The notes beneath the pieces were generated by a model. The model made no database searches. It was not told the origin of the DNA and saw nothing but the letters and a program-made list of their open reading frames with translations. Positions 1 through 8,733 of a DNA stretch of 64,000 nt are shown piece after piece. Every line of letters starts with the position of its first letter. Positions within the stretch are counted from its first letter, which is position 1. The DNA lies in the NCBI RefSeq assembly GCF_037120725.1, contig NZ_JBBAXC010000011.1, positions 62,757 through 126,756 on the forward strand, in the 5' to 3' direction. The translations under genes were made by a program, and so were the position numbers. This DNA is from Bacillus spongiae. Lineage in GTDB: Bacteria; Bacillota; Bacilli; Bacillales; Bacillaceae_K.

Positions 1-1
1 C

Positions 2-1531
2 GGTTTAACAACAGAAGAGACAGCAAACCTTTCAAGCCCAAGTGAGGATATCGTATTTGAAGATATGATTGAATCTGCAACAGAAGCGATTGCTAAGTTT
101 GAGGATGCAGGCATCGATAAGGTTATTGCGCTATCTCACTTAGGAAATACGTCTGATATCGAGTTAGCAGAAGCTGTCGATGGAATTGATGTCATCGTAG
201 GTGGACACTCTCATACACTTCTAGAAGAAGCTGTTAAAGTAGAGAAGGACGAGCCAACATTAATCGTTCAAGCTGGTGACAACCTGAAATATTTAGGTTT
301 ACTAGATGTAACTTTCGATGAGAATGGTGTTATCTCTGACTTTAACCGTCAAGTTTTAACGGTAAGTGATTATGAGAAAAATGCAGAAGCAGAAGCGAAA
401 GTGGCAGAATACAAAGAACCACTTGAAGAAATTCGTAACACAGTAGTAGGAAACACAGAAGTTGAATTAAACGGTTTACGTGATGATGTTCGTTCGAAAG
501 AAACGAACCTTGGAAACTTGATCACAGACGCGATGGTAGCAAAAGCAAATGATGTAGGAGTGAACACTCATATTGCGATTCAAAACGGTGGCGGAATCCG
601 CGCATCGATTGATGAAGGTGACATCACATTAGGTGAAGTGCTAACGGTTATGCCGTTTGGAAACCAACTTGTAACACTTGATTTAACAGGTCAAGAATTA
701 TGGGATGCATTAGAACACGGTGTAAGTGGAGTTGAATCAGGAGAAGGAAGATTCCTTCAAGTTTCAGGTATTGAATTTAAGTACGACGTAAACAAGCCAG
801 TAGGTGAAAGAGTATGGTCTGTTGAAGTGAAAACAGATAATGGCTTTGAAACTCTTGAGCTTGATAAGACGTACACAGTAGCTACAAATGCCTTCACAGC
901 AGACGGTGGAGACGGATTTGAAGTACTGAAGCAAGCAAAAGATGATGGACGTATGAATGATCTATTCATCGTTGACTGGGAATTATTCCAGGAGTATTTA
1001 GGTGCGAATAACCCTGTCGCTCCAACAGTCGAAGGTAGAATTATTGAAGAAGTACAAACAGAAGAACCAACAGAGCCAACAGAACCAACTATAACTGGCT
1101 GGGTTAAAGTAAAAGGCGATTGGTACTTCTATAATGAGAATGGTGAAATGGAAACAGGCTGGATTAATGACGGCGGAGAATGGTACTTCCTAGCTAGCGA
1201 TGGTGCAATGCAAACAGGTTGGATCAAAGATAATGGTGATTGGTATTATCTTGGAAAAAATGGTGTTATGCAAACAGGCTGGGTGAAATACAGAGGAGAT
1301 TGGTATTTCCTAGCGAATGATGGGACAATGCAAACAGGCTGGGTAAAGGATCATGGAGAATGGCATTACTTGGCGAATGATGGTGCATTAGTCACTGGTA
1401 ATAGAAATAACTCTTACAGATGGAACAAACCAGTAAGAAATCATGGAACGCATTTTGGTTGGTCTCAACCTAGAGGGTATGGATACTATTCATCCTTAAA
1501 TAATTATTCTTTCAGTTTATGGTATTATTAA
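2..1531 (+). CDS. 5'-nucleotidase, C-terminal part, with choline-binding-type repeats (partial)
   Basis: The reading frame is already open at base 2, so the true start lies left of the window and the ATG at 65 is internal. The visible part begins inside the metallophosphatase domain (GGHSH metal-site motif near base 200). It continues through the 5'-nucleotidase C-terminal domain (NLGNLITDAM, QNGGGIRASI, NAFTADGGDG). From about base 1095 there are five repeats of about 20 residues with the pattern TGW-x-WY(F/Y)-x-NG, typical of choline-binding or cell-wall-binding modules. Such enzymes hydrolyse extracellular nucleotides, and the repeats would hold it in the wall. The last 45 residues leave the repeat pattern and are rich in Asn, Tyr and Trp, possibly through small indels. 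A strong terminator follows. Confidence 0.85.
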   Translation, partial: GLTTEETANLSSPSEDIVFEDMIESATEAIAKFEDAGIDKVIALSHLGNTSDIELAEAVDGIDVIVGGHSHTLLEEAVKVEKDEPTLIVQAGDNLKYLGLLDVTFDENGVISDFNRQVLTVSDYEKNAEAEAKVAEYKEPLEEIRNTVVGNTEVELNGLRDDVRSKETNLGNLITDAMVAKANDVGVNTHIAIQNGGGIRASIDEGDITLGEVLTVMPFGNQLVTLDLTGQELWDALEHGVSGVESGEGRFLQVSGIEFKYDVNKPVGERVWSVEVKTDNGFETLELDKTYTVATNAFTADGGDGFEVLKQAKDDGRMNDLFIVDWELFQEYLGANNPVAPTVEGRIIEEVQTEEPTEPTEPTITGWVKVKGDWYFYNENGEMETGWINDGGEWYFLASDGAMQTGWIKDNGDWYYLGKNGVMQTGWVKYRGDWYFLANDGTMQTGWVKDHGEWHYLANDGALVTGNRNNSYRWNKPVRNHGTHFGWSQPRGYGYYSSLNNYSFSLWYY

Positions 1532-1540
1532 GTTAAGACA

Positions 1541-1571
1541 AAAAAGCAGGCATTATTATGCCTGCTTTTTT
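1541..1571 (+). terminator. Rho-independent terminator after the 5'-nucleotidase
   Basis: A perfect 9-bp stem (AGCAGGCAT with ATGCCTGCT) is followed by a run of six T. It begins 10 bases after the stop codon. Confidence 0.9.
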
Positions 1572-1768
1572 GTATGCTCAAATCCAACCTAAGCGTATTT
1601 TAATGAGATCTTTTTGTTTAAGGGAGGAGAATAGTAGCGTTCATATGTTAGTATACTTTTTTATCATGAAAGATAATTACTATTTGTATTACGGTCTACC
1701 AGAAATGTTGTTTTTTTCTTATACTGGTATATGTAGAAAGAGAAAGTTGAAGAAAGGTGAGTTATATA

Positions 1769-3337
1769 ATGGAAATTATCAGAAATGATTTTCTTCAATT
1801 ACTAATAAAAGATGGCAATTTGTACATTAACACATTTAAAAAAGGATTTCCGATTCGACAATTTAATGATTTTCTTAGAGACCAACCACGAATGGTTATC
1901 ACTGAATTTAGTGCGTTAAAAAATGCTCTGGACAACGAAGCAAAAGAAATTCTTATTGGTAAATGGAAAGAAATGGTAGAGTGTTATCTGTCAAAGGATG
2001 AAATGAAAGCCCAAATAAAAATTAATGCTACAGATGAAGAATTACAGAAAAATCTTGACGTATACATTAAACAAGTAAATCAATGCCTTGATGAGCATAA
2101 AGTCATTTTCGGAGTAAAAGAAGAAGTATTGTCCTCCTCTTTGAAAGCAAGGGAATTATTTACGATTGCTGAAGGAAAGCTACCTGTTGATGGAGAACAA
2201 GCTAAGATTGTATATATTGAAAATTCAGATCGAAAACCTACGATACGAGCAAATGGTAATGCGGATTATTATGATATGAATTTTTTCGTAGAAGTAGGAA
2301 AAGGGGATTGGGTCGGAGAGAAAGTCTTCTCACAAGAAGGAGAATCAGGAAAAACCGTTACAGGTCATATTATTCCTGCGAGGTTAGGAAAAGATAGAGA
2401 TTTGTCTTATGATCGAAAATCCATTGAAGTACATCATGGGAAAGAAAGGATCATTCTAAAAGCTAAACATCAAGGGATAGTAGAGTTTAAGGGTGGAGAA
2501 ATATCTATAGGGAACCATTTAGTTATTGACGGGGATGTAGGCGTTGAAACGGGGAATATTGACTTTGAAGGAAATATAACCATTAGAGGAACCGTTCAAC
2601 CTAGATTTACCGTAAAGGCCACAAAGGACATTATTATTCAAGGTGAAATGGGTGTCAGTGGCTGTAGGGAAATTGAATCTCTTTTTGGTAGCGTATTCAT
2701 TAAAGGTGGGGTCTTTGGTCAAAATGGTACGACCATTGGTGCTGGAAAAGACATATATTTAAAGCATGCAAATGAATGTAAAATACGTGCAATAGGTGAT
2801 GTTCATATTGGCACATATGCAAAAGGTTGTAAGATTAATAGCAATAATATTTTCATAGATAAAGTGAGAGGGCAATTAATTGGTGGAGTAGCTGAAGCAA
2901 AGGGAATTATTTCAGCAGCCGTTGTTGGGAACCGAATGGAGAAAAAAACGGAGTTGATTGTTCATGGCTTCAATTTCAGTCAACTTGAGTATGATAGGAA
3001 GGAAATTCTCATAAAATACAAGCAGTACTTGAGCACCATTGAAGAAAAACAAAAGAAATTATCACAGCTTTACTCAAAAGGGCAAAATACGAACGAACTA
3101 CGGGAAAGAGAGAACATTCAAGTTAGCTTAGATGACAACTTACAAAGTTTAGCTATTCTTGATGATAAACGCACGGAAATTCAAAAGTGGCTGGATACTA
3201 AAACTGAAGGTTTAATAGACATTACTAAGCTTGCTTTTCCAAATGTAGAATTAAGAATGCAAAATCACGTAAAAATGTTACGTAAAGGAATGTGTGGAAA
3301 ATATTATTTATGGAAGGGACAAATGAATAAAAAATAA
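1769..3337 (+). CDS. FapA-like DUF342 family protein
   Basis: Start chosen at ATG 1769, eight bases after an AAGAAAGGTGA ribosome site; the GTG at 1757 overlaps that site. The product has 522 residues. It shows the DUF342/FapA layout: a mixed N-terminal region, a central Gly- and Val-rich stretch of short beta repeats (residues about 215-400, with phrases such as GNHLVIDGDVG, GNIDFEGNITIRG and KDIIIQGEMGVSG), then a charged helical coiled-coil tail. The family is called flagellar assembly protein A in some bacteria, but its biochemical role is unclear and no flagellar gene is nearby. The last codons lie 12 bases before the GDPD gene, so the two may be cotranscribed. Confidence 0.75.
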   Translation: MEIIRNDFLQLLIKDGNLYINTFKKGFPIRQFNDFLRDQPRMVITEFSALKNALDNEAKEILIGKWKEMVECYLSKDEMKAQIKINATDEELQKNLDVYIKQVNQCLDEHKVIFGVKEEVLSSSLKARELFTIAEGKLPVDGEQAKIVYIENSDRKPTIRANGNADYYDMNFFVEVGKGDWVGEKVFSQEGESGKTVTGHIIPARLGKDRDLSYDRKSIEVHHGKERIILKAKHQGIVEFKGGEISIGNHLVIDGDVGVETGNIDFEGNITIRGTVQPRFTVKATKDIIIQGEMGVSGCREIESLFGSVFIKGGVFGQNGTTIGAGKDIYLKHANECKIRAIGDVHIGTYAKGCKINSNNIFIDKVRGQLIGGVAEAKGIISAAVVGNRMEKKTELIVHGFNFSQLEYDRKEILIKYKQYLSTIEEKQKKLSQLYSKGQNTNELRERENIQVSLDDNLQSLAILDDKRTEIQKWLDTKTEGLIDITKLAFPNVELRMQNHVKMLRKGMCGKYYLWKGQMNKK

Positions 3338-3349
3338 GGAGTGAAGATA

Positions 3350-4078
3350 TTGACAAAGATTTTTGCTCACCGAGGAGCATCAGGGGAGTACCCTGAAAAT
3401 AGTATGCTTGCTTTTCAAGCGGCAGAAGAAGCGGGGGCAGATGGAATTGAACTAGATGTCCAGCTTTCAAAAGATGGCGAAGTAGTGATTATCCATGATG
3501 AAACGTTAAACCGAACAACAAACGGTTCAGGATGGGTAAAGGACCATACATTTCAGCAATTATCCCGTCTTAATGCGAATGCAAAATACAGAAGAATGAA
3601 AGCCCCTTTACCATCTCTTCAGGAATTACTTGAATGGTTAACAAGTAACTCTTTAATTTGTAATATCGAGTTAAAAAATGGGGTAATTCTTTATCCTCAA
3701 TTAGAAGAAAAAGTGATTGAGCTTGTGCAAAGATATTCACTGCAGGATCGAATCATCATTTCTTCCTTTAACCATTATTCCATAGTAAAATGCTATTCCC
3801 TTGCCCCATCGATTGAAATTGCCCCACTCTATAATATGAGGCTATATATGCCGTGGGTTTATGCGAAATCTATTCGAGCGAAAGGGATTCACCCGAAGCT
3901 AAGAGCAGCACCACCTGAAATTATTAAAGCGGCGATGGAAGAAGGGATTGAAGTAAGACCTTATACAGTGAATAAGGAAAGGGATATGAGAAAGCTTATT
4001 AAATTAAATTGTTCAGCTTTTTTTACGGATTATCCTAAAAGAGCGAAAGTATTAGTGGAAGAAATGAAAAAAGCATGA
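3350..4078 (+). CDS. yqiK: Glycerophosphodiester phosphodiesterase, YqiK-like
   Basis: Start chosen at TTG 3350, eight bases after AAGGAG; the GTG at 3341 overlaps the ribosome site. The 242-residue product has the GDPD signature near its start (FAHRGASGEYPENS, then GADGIELDVQLSKDGEVVIIHD), which carries the catalytic His and metal ligands Glu and Asp. The reaction is cleavage of glycerophosphodiesters to glycerol-3-phosphate and an alcohol. No signal peptide is visible, so it is cytosolic. The N terminus is very close to my recollection of B. subtilis YqiK, and the yqzF-bkdR neighbourhood agrees. Confidence 0.88.
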   Translation: MTKIFAHRGASGEYPENSMLAFQAAEEAGADGIELDVQLSKDGEVVIIHDETLNRTTNGSGWVKDHTFQQLSRLNANAKYRRMKAPLPSLQELLEWLTSNSLICNIELKNGVILYPQLEEKVIELVQRYSLQDRIIISSFNHYSIVKCYSLAPSIEIAPLYNMRLYMPWVYAKSIRAKGIHPKLRAAPPEIIKAAMEEGIEVRPYTVNKERDMRKLIKLNCSAFFTDYPKRAKVLVEEMKKA

Positions 4079-4110
4079 AGGAATTTTCATTGTCCTTCAT
4101 GCTTTTTTTT
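4071..4110. terminator. Bidirectional terminator between yqiK and yqzF
   Basis: A 12-bp stem (bases 4071-4082 with 4093-4104) ends in T8 on the plus strand and is preceded by an A-rich run serving the minus strand. It overlaps the 3' ends of the two convergent genes. Confidence 0.9.
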
Positions 4111-4344
4111 ATTGGACTTAAATCGTGGTTGTACTTTATTGTGTTTTCGATCACGATAAAAAATAAAGCCAGCTACAAAGGTTAAACCAATAATAAAGAG
4201 AAATAAGCCTGCTAGAAATTGCAACCATAAATAAGGGAAGGGGCTTATTAAAAGTCCAAAAAGCACATCTCTCATTAATTTAATCCCTATAGCAGCAAAT
4301 ATGCCTGGAATCAGCATAATAACAAGAGCAATTATTCGAGTCAT
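4087..4344 (-). CDS. yqzF: YqzF-like small membrane protein (DUF2627)
   Basis: The 85-residue product has two clear membrane segments (about residues 3-20 and 38-63) and a basic C-terminal tail (RDRKHNKVQPRFKSNKKK). The opening TRIIALVIMLIPG followed by GIKLMRD matches my recollection of the DUF2627/YqzF family, which sits beside yqiK and bkdR in Bacillus. A GGAGAAT ribosome site precedes the ATG. Function is unknown. It is divergent from bkdR. Confidence 0.75.
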   Translation of the reverse strand: MTRIIALVIMLIPGIFAAIGIKLMRDVLFGLLISPFPYLWLQFLAGLFLFIIGLTFVAGFIFYRDRKHNKVQPRFKSNKKKHEGQ

Positions 4345-4398
4345 TTCATGATTCTCCTTATAAGTTCTTACAAAAAAATCATAAACGAAAGAAAATAT

Positions 4399-4427
4399 TT
4401 GTCAAGGAAAAGGCTTTCATATACAAT
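4399..4427 (+). promoter_or_regulatory. Sigma-A promoter of bkdR
   Basis: TTGTCA (4399-4404), a 17-bp spacer and TACAAT (4422-4427) lie 55 bases before the bkdR start. Both boxes are near consensus and the spacing is ideal. Confidence 0.65.
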
Positions 4428-4481
4428 AGATATTGTGTGAAGGAATTTGCAGATAAAAATGAGTAAAGAGGGGGAATAATT

Positions 4482-6536
4482 TTGCAGAAGGTGCTACTAG
4501 TTGGAGGCGGTAAAGGCGGATTAGCCATTTTGAAAACGTTGGCTGAATCGAGCGTCTTCCACGTATGTGGAGTAGTTGATATAGATGAGCAATCGCCTGG
4601 AATCCAGTATGCAAAGCAACATGATCTCCCTCATGGTGAAAACTGGCGTGATTTTTTATCAGATAGCATTGATATTGTCATTGAAGTTACTGGTAAACAG
4701 AAAGTATTTGAAGAAATTCGGGAAAGCCGAAGTAAAAATACCGTTTTAGTCCCTGGAAGTGTAGCTAACCTAATTACGAAATTATTAGGGGAAAAAGAGG
4801 GGCTCATCCAACAATTGGAATCTGAATCAAAGAAAAGGGATTTGATTTTTAACTCCATTGAAGAAGGCATGATTGGGATTGATCCTAATGGGGAAGTCAT
4901 CTTCTTTAATGCAAGTGCAGAAAAAATAACGGGAGTTCAGACCAAATATGCAATGGGGAAAAAAATTGCAGACATCATCCCTGAAAGTCGTCTAATGACA
5001 ATGTTTGAATCAAGACGGGCAGAAATAAATCAAGAACTGACCTTGACAAACGGAATTAAAATTATAACAAGTAGAATTCCATTGCAGGATGAAAGTGGAA
5101 GGGTAATTGGAGCTTTTGCTGTTTTCAAAGAAAAAACAGACATTCTCCACTTAGCTGAAGAAGTGACAAATTTACAAGAAATTCGTACATTGCTTTCAGC
5201 AATCATACAGTCGAGTGATGATGCCATTTCAGTAGTAGATGAAGAAGGGCGTGGACTGCTGATTAATCCTGCTTATACGCGAATTACCGGTTTAACAGAA
5301 GAGGAAGTTGTCGGAAAGCCAGCAACAGCTGATATTTCTGAAGGAGAGAGCATCCATTTGAAGGTGCTTCAAACACGTCGATCCATTCGCGGTCAAAAAT
5401 TAAGCGTTGGGCCGAATGAAAAAGAGGTCATTGTGAATGTCGCACCAATCATTGTGAATGGTCAGCTGAAGGGAAGTGTTGGTGTTATTCACGACATGTC
5501 CGAAATTCAATCATTAACGAGAGACCTAGACAGAGCTCGTCGCATTATTCGAACACTAGAGGCAAGGTATACTTTTGAAGATATTATCGGAAATTCAGAA
5601 GAATTAACTTTAGCAGTAGAGCAAGCAAAGCTTGGCAGTAAAACCCCAGCTCCTGTTCTTTTAAGAGGAGAAATTGGAACGGGAAAAGAACTTTTTGCTC
5701 ACGCAATACATAATACGAGTAAACGAAAGTTCAACAAATTTTTAAGAGTGCAAATCGCCTCCATACCATATGACAAATTAGAAATTGAACTATTTGGACA
5801 AGTAGAAGAGGAGAAAAATGGGCACACTATTAATAGAAAAAAAGGACTTTTTGAAGAAGCACAAAATGGAAGTATTTTTTTAGACGATATCGGAGACCTA
5901 CCGCCTAATATTCAATCTAAACTTTTAAGGATACTACAAGATCGTGAACTAATTCGAGTAGGAACAACGAAACCTATTCCAATTGATGTACGTGTTATTG
6001 CGGCGACGAATATGAATTTAGAGCGTGCTATTGCTTCTGGTGATTTTAGGGAAGATTTGTATTATCGTTTAAATCGAATGCCCATTCAAATCCCACCTAT
6101 TAGAAAACGTATAGAGGACCTTCCAAGTCTTTGTAACCATTTTATCCAAAAAATAAATCAAGACTATGGTCGGAATGTCGAAGGGATAACAGAAGAAGCA
6201 CTTAACCATATAAAGGATCATGATTGGCCGGGGAATTTGCGGGAGCTAGAGAATGTACTTAGTCGAGCAATGATCTTTATGGATTATCAAGAGACCATTA
6301 TTAAACTAGAGCATTTACCTAACCTCAAGCTAGATAGTCACCATGCCAATAAAGAAAGAGAAGATAGTGAACAGAGAGATTTAACTAAGCTTGTTGATGG
6401 CTTTGAAAAAGATGTGATCGCTTATACATTATGTAAACACGATGGCAATAAAACAGCTACAGCCAGAGCATTAAATATATCTGTTCGTAATTTATATTAC
6501 AAACTAGAAAAATATGGAATTGACACAGGTGGATAG
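4482..6536 (+). CDS. bkdR: BkdR-type PAS/AAA+/Fis transcriptional activator with a degenerate GAFTGA region
   Basis: Start is TTG 4482 behind AGAGGGGG. In order, the 684-residue protein has an N-terminal Rossmann-like domain with GGGKGG (residues 8-13), two PAS domains (about 119-220 and 238-345), an AAA+ sigma-54-activator domain, and a C-terminal Fis-type helix-turn-helix (NKTATARALNISVRNLYYKL). Walker A is GEIGTGKE (about 396), Walker B is SIFLDDIGD (about 463) and the sensor II region WPGNLRELENV is intact. The loop after ELFG, where sigma-54 activators carry GAFTGA, reads QVEEEKNGHTINRKKGLF and shows no recognisable GAFTGA. In B. subtilis, BkdR activates the bkd operon with sigma-L. This protein may still bind DNA and respond to ligands but may not remodel sigma-54. 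Confidence 0.88.
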   Translation: MQKVLLVGGGKGGLAILKTLAESSVFHVCGVVDIDEQSPGIQYAKQHDLPHGENWRDFLSDSIDIVIEVTGKQKVFEEIRESRSKNTVLVPGSVANLITKLLGEKEGLIQQLESESKKRDLIFNSIEEGMIGIDPNGEVIFFNASAEKITGVQTKYAMGKKIADIIPESRLMTMFESRRAEINQELTLTNGIKIITSRIPLQDESGRVIGAFAVFKEKTDILHLAEEVTNLQEIRTLLSAIIQSSDDAISVVDEEGRGLLINPAYTRITGLTEEEVVGKPATADISEGESIHLKVLQTRRSIRGQKLSVGPNEKEVIVNVAPIIVNGQLKGSVGVIHDMSEIQSLTRDLDRARRIIRTLEARYTFEDIIGNSEELTLAVEQAKLGSKTPAPVLLRGEIGTGKELFAHAIHNTSKRKFNKFLRVQIASIPYDKLEIELFGQVEEEKNGHTINRKKGLFEEAQNGSIFLDDIGDLPPNIQSKLLRILQDRELIRVGTTKPIPIDVRVIAATNMNLERAIASGDFREDLYYRLNRMPIQIPPIRKRIEDLPSLCNHFIQKINQDYGRNVEGITEEALNHIKDHDWPGNLRELENVLSRAMIFMDYQETIIKLEHLPNLKLDSHHANKEREDSEQRDLTKLVDGFEKDVIAYTLCKHDGNKTATARALNISVRNLYYKLEKYGIDTGG

Positions 6537-6547
6537 TCATTTATACA
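6520..6547 (+). promoter_or_regulatory. Candidate sigma-A promoter for the bkd operon
   Basis: A perfect TTGACA (6520-6525), a 16-bp spacer and TATACA (6542-6547) lie across the bkdR stop codon, 48 bases before ptb. No TGGCAC-N5-TTGC type -24/-12 element is visible between bkdR and ptb. The -10 box matches only four of six consensus bases. Confidence 0.45.
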
Positions 6548-6576
6548 TCCAAGTTGTCAACAATATTTTCCTTGGA
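6548..6576 (+). promoter_or_regulatory. Inverted repeat just downstream of the ptb promoter
   Basis: TCCAAG (6548-6553) and CTTGGA (6571-6576) form a 6-bp inverted repeat with 17 bases between. It begins at the base after the -10 box and covers the likely transcription start, an operator-like position. There is no T-run, so it is not a terminator. Confidence 0.3.
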
Positions 6577-6594
6577 AAGGGTTGATAATAGAGA

Positions 6595-7497
6595 ATGAAA
6601 CTACAAAGCTTATTAGACCAAGCAACCCGAGTTTCTGAAGCAACAGTTGCTGTTGCAGCGGCGGCAGATAAAGAAGTCCTTGAGGCTGTATCTATGGCTG
6701 TTGAACAAAAGCTAGCGAAATTTTTGCTTTTTGGTCACAAGGATGAAGTGGAAACACTTATGAAGGAACATGTTCCTCATTTAATAACACATGAAGACAT
6801 TACAATTAAAGATGTATCTTCAGCAAAAGCTGCAGCAGAGGAAGCCGTTAAGGCTGTAGCAACGAATGAAGCTACAGCTCTAATGAAAGGAAATATTGCG
6901 ACCGCAGTTATTTTAAAGGCTGTTCTTAATAAGGAATTTGGTTTGCGAACGGGAAATGTTTTATCCCACGTGGCTGTCTTTGAAGTGCCAGGCTTTGACC
7001 GTTTAACCATTCTAACGGATGCGGCAATGAATATTCACCCAACACTTGAACAAAAGGCTCAAATTTCTCAAAATGCGGTGAAAGTGGCACGCTCAATCGG
7101 GATTGATCAACCAAAACTCGCTCCGATTGCAGCAGTAGAAGTAGTAAACCCAGCAATGGAAGCGACTTTAGACGCCGCGGCGTTAACTCAAATGAATGCT
7201 CGTGGTCAATTGAAGGACTGTATAGTCGATGGTCCACTTGCTCTTGACAATGCGATTTCAATGCAGGCTGCTCGACATAAAGGAATTCAAAGTGAAGTGG
7301 CTGGTCAAGCAGATATATTACTTGTACCAAACATTGAAACAGGCAATGCGCTCTATAAATCACTCGTTTATTTTGCTAATGCGAAGGTAGGAGCAGTCAT
7401 TGCAGGTGCAAAAGCACCTATCGTGTTAACATCGCGAGCAGATAGTTCAGAAAGTAAGCTGTATTCATTAGCGCTCGCTATATGTTCAGCTCTTTAA
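6595..7497 (+). CDS. ptb: Phosphate butyryltransferase
   Basis: The 300-residue length fits Ptb. The enzyme exchanges CoA for phosphate on butyryl-, isobutyryl-, isovaleryl- and related acyl-CoAs and acts with butyrate kinase to yield ATP and free acids. Family-typical segments include ALMKGNIATAVILKAVLNKEFGL (about residues 95-117), LTILTDAAMNIHPTLEQK and the C-terminal GAVIAGAKAPIVLTSRADS. It is the first structural gene of the bkd cluster, 58 bases after bkdR, and bcd follows after 38 bases. Confidence 0.93.
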   Translation: MKLQSLLDQATRVSEATVAVAAAADKEVLEAVSMAVEQKLAKFLLFGHKDEVETLMKEHVPHLITHEDITIKDVSSAKAAAEEAVKAVATNEATALMKGNIATAVILKAVLNKEFGLRTGNVLSHVAVFEVPGFDRLTILTDAAMNIHPTLEQKAQISQNAVKVARSIGIDQPKLAPIAAVEVVNPAMEATLDAAALTQMNARGQLKDCIVDGPLALDNAISMQAARHKGIQSEVAGQADILLVPNIETGNALYKSLVYFANAKVGAVIAGAKAPIVLTSRADSSESKLYSLALAICSAL

Positions 7498-7535
7498 TAT
7501 AAATTAATGTATTTAGATTAGGGGAGGATTTATCA

Positions 7536-8630
7536 ATGGAAATTTTTACTTATATGGAAAAATATGATTACGAACAATTAGTGTTTTGTCAAGATGAGAA
7601 ATCAGGTTTAAAAGCAATCATTGCTATTCATGATACGACATTAGGTCCTGCACTTGGCGGTACACGGATGTGGACATATGCATCTGAAGAAGCGGCTATT
7701 GAAGATGCTCTCCGTTTAGCAAAAGGGATGACATACAAAAATGCTGCAGCTGGCTTAAATCTTGGTGGAGGAAAAACGGTTATTATTGGTGACCCACGTC
7801 AAGATAAAAATGAAGAGATGTTCCGAGCGTTTGGCCGATATATTCAAGGGCTAAATGGGCGATATATTACAGCTGAGGATGTTGGTACAACTGTAGCAGA
7901 TATGGATCTTATTCATGAAGAAACAGATTATGTAACTGGTATTTCTCCTGCATTTGGTTCTTCAGGAAACCCATCTCCTGTTACAGCATTTGGTGTGTAC
8001 CGTGGTATGAAGGCAGCAGCTAAAGAAGCATTTGGAACTGATTCGCTAGAAGGATTAACGGTAGCTGTACAAGGTGTAGGGAATGTTGCCTTTACTTTAT
8101 GTCGTCACTTGCATGAAGAAGGAGCAAATTTAGTTGTAACAGATATTAATAAAGAAGCGGTGCAACGTGCAGTTCAAGAATTTGGAGCCGTTGCGGTTGA
8201 ACCAGATGAAATTTATGGAGTGGACTGTGACATTTTTGCTCCATGTGCATTAGGGGCTGTTATCAATGATGAAACGATTCCACAATTAAAAGCTAAAGTC
8301 ATTGCTGGTGCAGCGAACAACCAATTAAAAGAAACACGTCACGGTGATGCTATTCATGAAATGGGTCTTGTGTATACGCCTGACTATGTCATTAACGCTG
8401 GTGGTGTAATTAATGTAGCGGACGAATTATATGGATATGATCGCGACCGTGCGATGAAGAAGGTAGAGCAGATTTATAACAACGTAGAACGAGTATTTGA
8501 AATTGCAAAACGTGATAATATCCCGACTTATGTTGCTGCTGATAGAATGGCGGAAGAACGAATTGAAAGAATACGTGCTTCAAGAAGTCAATTCTTACAA
8601 AATGGACATCATATTTTAAGTCGTCGATAA
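7536..8630 (+). CDS. bcd: Leucine (branched-chain amino acid) dehydrogenase
   Basis: Start is ATG 7536 with a strong GGGGAGG site. The 364-residue protein has the amino-acid dehydrogenase active-site region ([10 protein letters not shown], then [20 protein letters not shown], with the two catalytic lysines) and a C-terminal NAD-binding Rossmann fold ([11 protein letters not shown]). It deaminates leucine, valine and isoleucine to 2-oxoacids, the substrates of the BKD complex encoded downstream. A strong hairpin with a T-rich tail follows immediately, so it may end one transcript of the cluster. Confidence 0.95.
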   Translation: MEIFTYMEKYDYEQLVFCQDEKSGLKAIIAIHDTTLGPALGGTRMWTYASEEAAIEDALRLAKGMTYKNAAAGLNLGGGKTVIIGDPRQDKNEEMFRAFGRYIQGLNGRYITAEDVGTTVADMDLIHEETDYVTGISPAFGSSGNPSPVTAFGVYRGMKAAAKEAFGTDSLEGLTVAVQGVGNVAFTLCRHLHEEGANLVVTDINKEAVQRAVQEFGAVAVEPDEIYGVDCDIFAPCALGAVINDETIPQLKAKVIAGAANNQLKETRHGDAIHEMGLVYTPDYVINAGGVINVADELYGYDRDRAMKKVEQIYNNVERVFEIAKRDNIPTYVAADRMAEERIERIRASRSQFLQNGHHILSRR

Positions 8631-8632
8631 TA

Positions 8633-8677
8633 AAAAGGGAGAACGCTTTGCCATAGCAAGGCGTTTCCCCCTTTATT
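8633..8677 (+). terminator. Intra-operon terminator or attenuator between bcd and buk
   Basis: The long imperfect stem AAAGGG-x-GAACGC-x-TTGC pairs with GCAA-x-GCGTT-x-CCCTTT around a CATA loop. The tail is only mildly T-rich (TTTATTT). It begins three bases after the bcd stop. It would reduce read-through into buk and lpdV unless buk has its own promoter. Confidence 0.6.
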
Positions 8678-8733
8678 TCTATATAAAAAGGATGAAGCTC
8701 TTTATTGAGCTATGTTTATTGGAGGTTACAACA

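Noticed and set aside
1558..1788. 76-codon frame after the first gene
   Set aside because: It starts inside a terminator hairpin and overlaps the start of the FapA-like gene.
6536..6595. Sigma-54 promoter before ptb (TTGGAAAGGGTTGATA)
   Set aside because: The GG and GA elements are 8 bases apart instead of 10, and the second is GA instead of GC.
6926..7363. 145-codon minus-strand frame inside ptb
   Set aside because: Shadow of a well-supported gene; no ribosome site and a composition typical of an antisense reading.
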